Origin: an uncultured Opitutia bacterium
Lineage (GTDB): Bacteria; Verrucomicrobiota; Verrucomicrobiia; Opitutales; Opitutaceae
Length of the DNA: 64,000 nucleotides
Assembly: GCA_903859715.1 (NCBI GenBank)
Contig: CAIONS010000069.1
Span: 19,017 to 83,016 of the forward strand
Direction: 5' to 3'
Shown: in pieces, positions 28,028 through 35,747 of the stretch
Layout of the letters: each line of letters starts with the position of its first letter
Numbering within the stretch: the first letter of the stretch is position 1
Translations under genes and position numbers: made by a program
The notes under the pieces: model-generated
Database searches by the model: none
Told to the model about the DNA's origin: nothing
What the model saw: only the letters and a program-made list of their open reading frames with translations

Positions 28028-30465
28028 GCGAGGGCGAAGGCCTCCTCGAATTTGCCGCCGGCCAGGGTGCGAACTTCACCTCCCAGTGCGGCGATGGTCA
28101 CCTCGACACCCGCCGGCGCGGCGACCTTCAGGTGGAATTTTCCGCCCACCACGCGCCACGCGACCTCGATGAGGCCATGCGGCGTGCACACGCTGCCGGC
28201 GGCATGCGTGAGCCCGCAGCGGTTGGGCGCGATGCGGACCTTGGCAAAGCCGGGCTCTGTCGCGGTGACGCCAAGGATGCGCTGCTGGAACTCGAGCACG
28301 GGATGCGCACTCCACGCATGACAGAGCGAGCGCCAGTAGCTGTTTTCCTCCACGAAGGTCGACAGGCCGTAGCTGATCGATTCATGCCACGGGCCAAGAT
28401 ACTTCGGCATGTCATCGGCGCGGCCGCATTTCGCCAGCGCGGCGAAACCGGTGTGCCACCAGAAGAAGGAACCGGGCGCGAGTTTCTCGTCGTTCGGAAA
28501 CCGCCGCAGGATGATCGCGCGTTCCCGTTCACCGGCGAGGCCCGCGACGATCGCCCAGGCGTTGCCGTACTGGCTGACTTCCGGACCGCCGGGGCGGTCG
28601 AAGTAGAGCCCCTCCGCCTCGGACCAAAATTGCGCGTGCGCCTTGCGGCGCAGGTCCTGGGCCTCGCGCGCGAGCGCATCGGCCTCGGCGGCGCCGCCAA
28701 AATGACGGATGAGCAACGCGGCCTCGTCGAGGGCGTTGATATATTGCGCGGAGTGAATGCAGGTCGTGCCGGTATCGGCGCCCGGCACCACGCCGCGCGG
28801 CCACCATGGGCACCAGTCGGTGATGTTCCAAAACGGCAGCCGGGCGGGCAGGCCGTCAGCGTCGGTGTGACGGCGGTACCAGTCGAGCACGGCGCGAATG
28901 CCCGGGAGCAGGTCCTGCACGGTGGCGCGGTCGCCGGTGCAGTAAAAGTAGTCCTTGATGTTGGTGATCCAGTGAATGCTCCAGGCGGGGATGATCTGCA
29001 CGAGCCGCGACGGGAATCGCGCCTGCGTGAGGCCGTCGGACAGCCGCGACCAGTCGAAGTGATACAGGGCCTGGCGGCTCAGCCGGTAATCGCCCGTCGT
29101 GAGCATGCCGAGCTTCGAGGTGATCATCGTGTCACCCGCATACTGCATCTGTTCGTAGTGCGGGCAGTCCTCAAAGGTTTCGTGCGAACACATCCGCATC
29201 GTGTGGAGGCCGACCTGCCAGATCTTGTCGAGCGCCGGGTCGGACGAGCTGAACGTGGCGGTGATGCGGTAGGGATAGGCCGTGAACCGGTGCTTCACCG
29301 CGCGGAGGGTGAGCGGCGCGGCACCGACCTTGATCTCCAGGCCGATGTAGCGGAACGCGCGCCAGTGCAGCGGCTCAAACGTTTCCGCCCCGCCCGACGG
29401 CTCCCAAACATCGCCCCAGCCCGTGACCAGGCCGCGGCGATCAAAGGTCCAGCCGCGGCTTTCGTCGGCGAAGTGCGAGGCGAGATTCGCGAGCGACTGT
29501 TGTTTGCCGAGCAGCTTCGCGCCCGGCGTGTTCCAAGGCAGGCGCAGCGCCTCGGCGTAAGTCAGCCGGACCACGCTGCCTGGGCCACCGGTGACTTCGA
29601 GATGCGGGAAGGCGGTGGTGAGTTCCGTCGCATCGAGCACGAGGGTCACCGTTTCGTTCGCCGGCAAGGTCAGGGCGATGCCCTGCTCCAGCAGCGCCTT
29701 CCATGGGGCGGAAACCGGCGCGCCTCCGGCGAGAAATGCGTCCTCAAACACCTCGGGCGCCCCTTCCTCGAGCATCGGCACCATGCGCGGCATCAGGCCA
29801 TAGGGACTGGCGGGATCGCGGCGGTTCACCAGCAGCTCGGCCTTGAACAGCACATGCGCCACGGGCCAGGCCGTGTCGTCAAACCCGGGCGTGTTCCAGC
29901 CGGTCGGGATCAGGCTCGAAACGCGGTGCTCAAAATAGCCCAGGTAGCCCTCGAACGTGGTGTGCTCATTCTGGAACCGGTGGGCTTTGTCCACGGCGAC
30001 CTTCCACGTCGCATCCGTGCGCAGGTCCGTGAGCGTCTCGCCCGACCGGGTCTGCAGCGCGCCTTCCAGCACAAAGCCGCCGGTGTAGGTCATCACCGAG
30101 CACGGCGGCCCGAGCAACGCAGGCCGGTGTGCCACGCGCGACATGTCGAGCACCAGCGCCGCGAGGACGTTGCGGCCGCGGCGCAGGTGCGGCGCGAGGT
30201 CGAACGTCTCGTAGAAATGATGGTTCACGTCGCCCTTCGCGGGTCCGCGGCCGAGCAGCGTGCCATTGCAGAAAAACAAATAGCGGCTGTCGCCCGAGAC
30301 ATGAACCGTCAGCGCCGCGGCCGCGGGATCAGCGACGTCGAAGGTGCGGCGGAAATACCGCACCTGATAGTGCGAGGGCGTGGCCGCCTCGGGCGGCGGC
30401 GCGGAATGGGATCCCTCGGCGGACCAGATCCACGAGGCGGAGTTGATGAAGGGTTGGACGGACAC
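28024..30465 (-). CDS. GH78-type alpha-L-rhamnosidase (six-hairpin glycosidase)
   Basis: An 813-aa protein with the layout of GH78: N-terminal beta domains (WIWSAEGSHSAPP, RYFRRTFDVADP, VSGDSRYLFFCNGTLLGRGP), then an (alpha/alpha)6 catalytic barrel and a C-terminal beta domain. The motif TFEDCPHYEQMQYAGD carries the acidic residues at the position of the GH78 general-acid 'CPxRDE' motif. SYWRSLCHAWSAHPV matches the conserved HxWS block. No signal peptide is seen. It would remove alpha-L-rhamnose from oligosaccharides, but six-hairpin relatives with other specificities (for example GH106-like or unassigned) cannot be excluded. Confidence 0.82.
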   Translation of the reverse strand: MSVQPFINSASWIWSAEGSHSAPPPEAATPSHYQVRYFRRTFDVADPAAAALTVHVSGDSRYLFFCNGTLLGRGPAKGDVNHHFYETFDLAPHLRRGRNVLAALVLDMSRVAHRPALLGPPCSVMTYTGGFVLEGALQTRSGETLTDLRTDATWKVAVDKAHRFQNEHTTFEGYLGYFEHRVSSLIPTGWNTPGFDDTAWPVAHVLFKAELLVNRRDPASPYGLMPRMVPMLEEGAPEVFEDAFLAGGAPVSAPWKALLEQGIALTLPANETVTLVLDATELTTAFPHLEVTGGPGSVVRLTYAEALRLPWNTPGAKLLGKQQSLANLASHFADESRGWTFDRRGLVTGWGDVWEPSGGAETFEPLHWRAFRYIGLEIKVGAAPLTLRAVKHRFTAYPYRITATFSSSDPALDKIWQVGLHTMRMCSHETFEDCPHYEQMQYAGDTMITSKLGMLTTGDYRLSRQALYHFDWSRLSDGLTQARFPSRLVQIIPAWSIHWITNIKDYFYCTGDRATVQDLLPGIRAVLDWYRRHTDADGLPARLPFWNITDWCPWWPRGVVPGADTGTTCIHSAQYINALDEAALLIRHFGGAAEADALAREAQDLRRKAHAQFWSEAEGLYFDRPGGPEVSQYGNAWAIVAGLAGERERAIILRRFPNDEKLAPGSFFWWHTGFAALAKCGRADDMPKYLGPWHESISYGLSTFVEENSYWRSLCHAWSAHPVLEFQQRILGVTATEPGFAKVRIAPNRCGLTHAAGSVCTPHGLIEVAWRVVGGKFHLKVAAPAGVEVTIAALGGEVRTLAGGKFEEAFALA

Positions 30466-30495
30466 GGGGTGAAGATGAGGGTGAAATCGTTGGGC

Positions 30496-31500
30496 TCAGC
30501 GGGCCGGCGGCACAAAAATATAATCGAAGCCGTAGGCGCCGTAAAGGCCGCCATTTTGCCAGGTGAAACCGAGATCGTCGGAATAGTAGCTGCCTTCCTC
30601 GAAGGTTGAGGCCCAGAGACGGCCCTTCACATCGGGGTCGAAGGCCAGCACGAAGACATTCCGGACCGGCAGGCCCGCGGAGCGATCCGCCCACGTTTTG
30701 CCACCGTCAGCCGACACGCGCACGCCGATCCCCCAGCCTCCCACGGCAAGCTGGGCGGCTGTCCGCGGCGAAACCGCCACGGCGTAAAGATTGGCCGAAG
30801 CCGAGCCGGGATCCGTCGCATTCCAACTGGCGCCGCCATCATGCGAGAGCCAAGCGCCGCGTCCCTGGGTGCCGGCCAGGATGAATTTCGGTTCCGCTGC
30901 ACTCTGGGCGAGCCGCAGCACGCTCACGGCGGGGAATTTTGCCCGCTGCCACAAAGCCGCGCCATTCACCGAGACATAGACCCCGTCCTCCGTGCCCAGC
31001 AGGACGCGGCCCGCGTGCGCCGAGTCGGCGAGGATCGTCTGGCAGTAAAATTTCGCGAGACCCTGGTGCGCAAGCTGCCACGTCTCGCCGCCATCGATGG
31101 AACGCAGCGGACCCCACGCCGTCGCCGCGTAAACGAGCGACGGATTGTGCCGGTCAAAGACAATGCTGCGCACGTCGGCCACTTCCCAGCCCGTGACCTT
31201 GCGCCAGGTGCGGCCTCCATCGGGCGTGCGCACGACGCCGTCGGAACTGGCCAGCAGCATGACATCGGAATTCACCGGGCTCACCGCCAGGCCCGCGACC
31301 CCCAGAATGCGCGGGCCGAAATTGGCCCATTGGCCATCGGCGGCGCGAAGATACAGGCCGGAGTCGAGCGGAGTCGGCGAATTTTTCTGGGCCTTGGTCA
31401 TGGACACAGCGGCATAGAACCGGCTCGGGCCCGGGGCTTCCGCAGCCTGCACGCCGGCGGTCAGAACCAAAAAAGGAAGAAGGAAACGAAGAAGGCTCAT
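30496..31500 (-). CDS. Secreted family-B Asp-box beta-propeller protein, copy 3
   Basis: A 334-aa paralog with a signal peptide (SLLRFLLPFLVLTAGVQAAEA). Asp-box turns are TPDGGRTW, SIDGGETW, SHDGGASW, SADGGKTW and SDDLGFTW. It is more divergent than B1 and B2. It is the only copy that overlaps its family-A partner (ATGA at 31497-31500), and here A precedes B in the transcript, the reverse of the other two pairs. Confidence 0.8.
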   Translation of the reverse strand: MSLLRFLLPFLVLTAGVQAAEAPGPSRFYAAVSMTKAQKNSPTPLDSGLYLRAADGQWANFGPRILGVAGLAVSPVNSDVMLLASSDGVVRTPDGGRTWRKVTGWEVADVRSIVFDRHNPSLVYAATAWGPLRSIDGGETWQLAHQGLAKFYCQTILADSAHAGRVLLGTEDGVYVSVNGAALWQRAKFPAVSVLRLAQSAAEPKFILAGTQGRGAWLSHDGGASWNATDPGSASANLYAVAVSPRTAAQLAVGGWGIGVRVSADGGKTWADRSAGLPVRNVFVLAFDPDVKGRLWASTFEEGSYYSDDLGFTWQNGGLYGAYGFDYIFVPPAR

Positions 31501-33431
31501 GGCTGGGCGGGGACCACGGTCAATGAGCTGGCGTTGTGCTCGAAATCCAGGAGATAGCGCTCCGGACCGTAGCTGATTTCAAGTTTCTGACTGCCCCGGA
31601 GCGCATGGCCGAACGGGCTTTCGAACAGCGGCCATTTCGCGAAATCCACAAGCTTGCCGTTGATGGCCGGCGTCTGGCCATAGCGGGCATGGATCACCGT
31701 GCCGTCGAGAGAGGTGAACGTCGCCTCGGGCGCAGCAGTCGTGGAAAATTTCAGCGGCAGCGTGCGCACCGCGGCCTTGAACGCCTCGTAGGAGGCAAAG
31801 TCCCGGGCGGCTGCGACCTGAACCACGTAGCCATTCCGCAGGGCCGGACTCACATAACAGCGGTGACCTGCGCCCCAGTCCGTGAAACCCCCGCTGATAA
31901 AGGTGCCGCCGGCGCCGTTGCGCAGCAGGCCGGTCCAGTCGCTCGGTCTCCATTCGCCGTGAGCAAACGGGCGGTACGCGATGTAGGCCGGTCCGCCTTG
32001 CGCGAAAATCCAGCCGGAGGCGTCCTCGTCCGTCTGCGCGAGGTCGCGCGAGAAAAACACCGTCACCAGCGGGAAGCGCGTGCCCGGCGGGATATCGTAG
32101 AGGGCGATGAGTGCGGCCCCATGCTGGTAAACCTGTTCGTAGGGAGAGCCGCCGGGGAGTTTGTCGGGAGTGTCGTAGTCGGCCTTGGAGCGGGCAATGA
32201 TGTTGGTGGCGGTGTCCCAATCCCCGGCAAAAAACATCGTGCCCTCGAGAGGCGACGAATAGGGCTGCACCCCGAAGAACGTGTTGGCCGCCTTGGCCGC
32301 CGGCAGGTCTGTGCGCCAGATAAGGCTCCACGTCTGCTGCTGAATGGGCTGGAGCAGGCCGCCTTGCGTGGAGCCGAGGATGAAGTCGCTGTCCACATAG
32401 CTGTATTTATAAACCGGTAGGGTGCGCTTATCGCCGATCATAAACGTGCCGGCCTCGGCATTGCGCATGCGCCAGCGGGTGCGCTTGAGTTCGCGCTCGA
32501 CGTAGGGTTGGTCGCGATCGCGGGCGATCCGCTCGAGGATCGGCGGCGGGGTGTAGCCGCTCAAGGTGAGCAGCTGGACCGTGGCATTGGGCTGGCGCTC
32601 GCCAAAACCGAAGAGCAGCCAGCCGAGGGCCACCGAAGGTGTGATGCCGGGCGCCACGATTTGCTTCGGATACACCCGGCTGTGCGCACCACCATAGTAT
32701 CCGTCGAGCGTTTCGACGGCGTAATCATAAATGACATAATCGAGCAGCATGTGTGCCTTGTGCCGGAAGGCCGGGTCGTGGGCCCAACCTGACAGCAACG
32801 AGAGCCCGATGACGTATTCCTCGATATAATTGGGCGAATCATACTCGCCCTGGCCAAAGGAGGTCGTGACCTCCATCCAGTGCTCAAGGTAGCTGCGGGC
32901 CTCGGCCATGTTTTCCGCCGAGGATTTCCCGTTGGACCATTTCCCGGGGCCGGCTCCGGGGTAGCTTTGGGCCGCGAGGTAGAGGGTGGAGTAGTAAAGC
33001 ACCCAGTGGTTCTCGGTATCGCCCCGGCTCGGCCAGTAAGTGCGCCAGAGTTCGGCGATGCGGGCGCGGGTGGCATCGTCCAGGCCGCGTTCTCCCGCCA
33101 TCATCACGGACACCATCGGATACATCCAAAACATGTCACCGGTGGGCTTGGGAGCGATGAGCCTGGCCAGACGCGCCAAGGCCGCCTCACGCCGCTCCCC
33201 GCGCTGGAGACACGTGGCGACGTCAAAATAGCTCCCTTTGGTCGGGTCCGCAGCTTGAATCGCCGCCATCGAACTGGTCGCGACGCTTTGGCAGCGCTCC
33301 TGGTAGCGGCGGGCAATCTCGGCATCCGACAGAGAAATCGGGTCAATCGCGGCCCGGCTGACCATGGCTCCCATCGCCCCAACCAAGACCAACACCATGA
33401 TACCGCGCCTCTTTACCTGTTTCACGATCAT
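31497..33431 (-). CDS. Secreted family-A protein, copy 3 (RGDTENHW motif); first gene of the operon
   Basis: A 644-aa divergent paralog of the family-A proteins, with a signal peptide from ATG 33431 (KQVKRRGIMVLVLVGAMGAM). RGDTENHWVLYYSTLYL, NGKSSAENMAEA, ERELKRTRWRMRN, GGSPYEQVYQ and DASGWIFAQGG are retained. It is the promoter-proximal gene of the minus-strand operon and lies opposite the TIM-barrel gene with only about 90 bases between start codons. Function is unknown; the conservation of the whole ENH-type motif in three divergent copies implies that this region is functionally important. Confidence 0.8.
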   Translation of the reverse strand: MIVKQVKRRGIMVLVLVGAMGAMVSRAAIDPISLSDAEIARRYQERCQSVATSSMAAIQAADPTKGSYFDVATCLQRGERREAALARLARLIAPKPTGDMFWMYPMVSVMMAGERGLDDATRARIAELWRTYWPSRGDTENHWVLYYSTLYLAAQSYPGAGPGKWSNGKSSAENMAEARSYLEHWMEVTTSFGQGEYDSPNYIEEYVIGLSLLSGWAHDPAFRHKAHMLLDYVIYDYAVETLDGYYGGAHSRVYPKQIVAPGITPSVALGWLLFGFGERQPNATVQLLTLSGYTPPPILERIARDRDQPYVERELKRTRWRMRNAEAGTFMIGDKRTLPVYKYSYVDSDFILGSTQGGLLQPIQQQTWSLIWRTDLPAAKAANTFFGVQPYSSPLEGTMFFAGDWDTATNIIARSKADYDTPDKLPGGSPYEQVYQHGAALIALYDIPPGTRFPLVTVFFSRDLAQTDEDASGWIFAQGGPAYIAYRPFAHGEWRPSDWTGLLRNGAGGTFISGGFTDWGAGHRCYVSPALRNGYVVQVAAARDFASYEAFKAAVRTLPLKFSTTAAPEATFTSLDGTVIHARYGQTPAINGKLVDFAKWPLFESPFGHALRGSQKLEISYGPERYLLDFEHNASSLTVVPAQP

Positions 33432-33520
33432 ATAAAGGGATTGTCTCTGGAAAGAGAGGACTCAGCATGAATCTGTTTCATTCAGCATTTCAATCAGCAT
33501 TTTCCCTGAAATTTCACCCT
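33432..33520. promoter_or_regulatory. Divergent control region of the glycan operon
   Basis: This short gap lies between the start of the minus-strand operon and the plus-strand TIM-barrel gene. It contains a 12-base tandem repeat (ttcattcagcat 33477-33488, ttcaatcagcat 33489-33500) and a perfect palindrome TGAAATTTCA (33507-33516). A similar TGAAACTTTCA sits upstream of the LacI gene at 34473-34483. These are candidate operators for that LacI-family regulator; no clear -35/-10 pair was assigned. Confidence 0.5.
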
Positions 33521-34387
33521 ATGAAAACCCCAAAAAAGACGACTCCTCCCCGCCTCATTCAATGCGCCACCCCGTGGTCGATGGTGCACTACCCCAGCGC
33601 CAAGCACGAATGGTCACTGGAGCGGAAAATGAAGGCGATCAAGGCTGCCGGCTTTGACGGCGTCGCCGCGTTCATCAACCCTGAAACCCAGGCCATCGCA
33701 AGCAAGCTGGGCCTGGTGATGATGGGCGGATTCGATGGTTCCAGTGTGGTCACGGCGCGCAAGCAGATCATCGCCCAGCGCGACCTCGGAGGTTACTACA
33801 TGAACGTCCAGTTGCTCGACCACGACACGCCGCCGGCGGTGGCCGCCAAGCTGGCCGTCAAGCTGATCAAAATGTCCGATGAACTCGGGGTCGGCGTCCA
33901 CATCGAAACCCACCGCGACACCGCGACCGAGACCCCGGAGAAATTCGATGAAATCGCCCGGCTTTTCCAGCGGGCCACGGGCAAACTCATGCCTGTGACA
34001 TGGGATCATTCGCACTTCGCGGTCTCCAAGCACATCCTGCCCCAGTTCTACTCCGCCCGCCTGCTGGCGTGGCCCAAGCTGATCCAGAAATCCCACCTGT
34101 TCCACCTGCGGCCGTTCAACAGCCAGCATTGCCAGATTCCCGTGACCAATGGCCGCGGAAAGCTCACCCCGGAATTCAAGGACTACCTGGCGTTTGTCGA
34201 GGACCTCTTCACGCTCTGGCTCCAAGGCCCGGAGCCGCGCGGCGAACTCTGGACCTGCCCGGAACTTGGCATGAGCCACGGCTATCATGTCAGCACCAAT
34301 CCCCTGCCCTGGCCGGATGCGATTCGCGCGCGAAAGGAATACGCCGGAGCCTGGCAGAAGGCCTTGCGCCGGGCCAAAAAGCGGTAA
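33521..34387 (+). CDS. Xylose-isomerase-like TIM-barrel protein
   Basis: A 288-aa protein of the AP-endonuclease-2/sugar-isomerase superfamily. Metal-ligand positions are visible in VGVHIETHRDT (Glu), VTWDHSHFA (Asp, His) and CPELG (Glu). The ATG at 33521 is preferred; an ATG at 33467 in the same frame would add 18 residues running through the repeat region. Members isomerise or epimerise sugars such as inosose or tagatose. It is divergent from the glycan operon and followed by lacI, so it probably handles a released sugar. Confidence 0.75.
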   Translation: MKTPKKTTPPRLIQCATPWSMVHYPSAKHEWSLERKMKAIKAAGFDGVAAFINPETQAIASKLGLVMMGGFDGSSVVTARKQIIAQRDLGGYYMNVQLLDHDTPPAVAAKLAVKLIKMSDELGVGVHIETHRDTATETPEKFDEIARLFQRATGKLMPVTWDHSHFAVSKHILPQFYSARLLAWPKLIQKSHLFHLRPFNSQHCQIPVTNGRGKLTPEFKDYLAFVEDLFTLWLQGPEPRGELWTCPELGMSHGYHVSTNPLPWPDAIRARKEYAGAWQKALRRAKKR

Positions 34388-34456
34388 CCGGAGCTCAGCA
34401 AAAGGCAGGGATCGGCCAGCCAATTCCCTGAATACTACTTGACGGGATGGCATGAT

Positions 34457-34483
34457 TTTCAGAGTTGTTTTCTGAAACTTTCA
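34457..34483. promoter_or_regulatory. Candidate operator upstream of lacI-family gene
   Basis: Two overlapping palindromes: TTTCAGA (34457-34463) pairs with TCTGAAA (34471-34477), and TGAAACTTTCA (34473-34483) is a perfect odd palindrome. It lies 17 bases before the ATG at 34500 and resembles the TGAAATTTCA site at 33507-33516, suggesting autoregulation. Confidence 0.45.
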
Positions 34484-34499
34484 CGGCCTACCCCTCGCC

Positions 34500-35540
34500 A
34501 TGCTCATCGCCGATATTGCCCACCGGGCCAAGGTCTCTCCCGCCACGGTCTCCCGCGTCATTAATCAGCCTCACTTGGTCGCGCCCGACCGGCTGGCCCG
34601 GGTGCAGGCGGTCATGACCGCGGTCAACTATGTGCCGACACCCCTGCACCGGCGCCGCGGACCCAAGTCGCGCCTCGCCACGCCCAAGAAAATCGCCGTG
34701 TGGTTCGTGGGCGCGAAGAAAACCTCCACTCATAACTGGTTTCAGGACCAATTGCTGCACATCCAGCCTTCCAATGAACGGCAACGCATCGAGCTGAGCG
34801 TGCTGTTCTCGGACACCCCGGAAGATCTGCCCCGGGTGCTCGCGGAGCGCCAGGTCGACGGCGTCATCATCCAAGGCATGGAGCCCTCGGCGGCCTGCAT
34901 GCAGAAGCTCGGCACGCTGCCGCATGTGTGGTTCATGACCCGCCGCACCTCCAATTTCTCCGGTGATTACGTCGAGCCTGACAACGACCTCAACGGCCGG
35001 CTCGCCGCCGATTTCCTGCACAGCCGCGGACACAAGACCGTCGGCGTGATCGCGACCGACCCGGCCTACAGCGCCGTGGCCTGGCGCGCGAAGTCATTCG
35101 CCGAGCGGGCCAAGGAACTCGGCCTGACCGTGCACCACATTTTCGGCAAGACCCGGCCGGGCGTCAGCTACCTCGAAATCGTGCCCTTGCACGAGGAAAG
35201 CGACACGCTGGTTCGCCGCATGATGCAGGCGACACCCCGCCCGACCGGTCTCTACATGCCCGTGGATCATTTCTGCGGCTCGTTCTTTCGCTCGATGCGG
35301 CAGGCCGGCCTGAAATCAGAGCGCGATTTTGAAGCCGTGCTCGGGAACTACAACCAGGTCATCTATCATAATCTCGACCATCTGCCGGCCGCACTCGACA
35401 TCAACCTGCCCACGTTGGTGCGCAAGGTTGTCGATCATCTCGTCTGGCGGATAGAAAACCCGCAGGCCATCGGCCGCGTAGGCATCAGCATTGCCCCCAC
35501 GCTTGTGACCATGGCCCAGTCGAAGCAGTTGATCGCCTGA
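34500..35540 (+). CDS. LacI-family transcriptional regulator
   Basis: A 346-aa regulator. The N-terminus is the LacI helix-turn-helix and hinge (IADIAHRAKVSPATVSRVIN, then VAPDRLARVQAVMTAVNYVP). The remainder is a periplasmic-binding-like sensor (DGVIIQGMEPSA, SRGHKTVGVIATDP). It probably binds a sugar from the degraded glycan and controls the flanking operon and TonB receptor. The linker RRRGPKSRLATPKK is basic and unusually long. Confidence 0.9.
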   Translation: MLIADIAHRAKVSPATVSRVINQPHLVAPDRLARVQAVMTAVNYVPTPLHRRRGPKSRLATPKKIAVWFVGAKKTSTHNWFQDQLLHIQPSNERQRIELSVLFSDTPEDLPRVLAERQVDGVIIQGMEPSAACMQKLGTLPHVWFMTRRTSNFSGDYVEPDNDLNGRLAADFLHSRGHKTVGVIATDPAYSAVAWRAKSFAERAKELGLTVHHIFGKTRPGVSYLEIVPLHEESDTLVRRMMQATPRPTGLYMPVDHFCGSFFRSMRQAGLKSERDFEAVLGNYNQVIYHNLDHLPAALDINLPTLVRKVVDHLVWRIENPQAIGRVGISIAPTLVTMAQSKQLIA

Positions 35541-35747
35541 ATTTTCATCAAAGCCGCAAAAGACTACTCTTGCTAAAGTAGATCGGGCTCTTTTCCCTCG
35601 GTTTCGACTCTTCGCCCCCCGGTGAGTCTGTCGGCCCCCCACCTACGCAGCCTTTGGCTGCGCGTTCTTTACAGTTTCTTACTTTCCCGATTTTGGGCGC
35701 GTTTACCCGTGCCCGAAGCCGGAAACTACAAACCACCCCCCACAAGA
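35541..35747. other. Leader region of the TonB receptor gene
   Basis: A 207-base gap. The frame at 35622 is open but its translation is low-complexity and lacks an export signal, so I treat the gap as 5' untranslated. A short inverted repeat (ctact ... agtag) lies near 35563-35580. No promoter could be placed with confidence. Confidence 0.3.

Noticed and set aside
28132..30609. 825-codon plus-strand ORF opposite the GH78-type gene
   Set aside because: Antisense shadow of a recognised glycosidase with conserved motifs.
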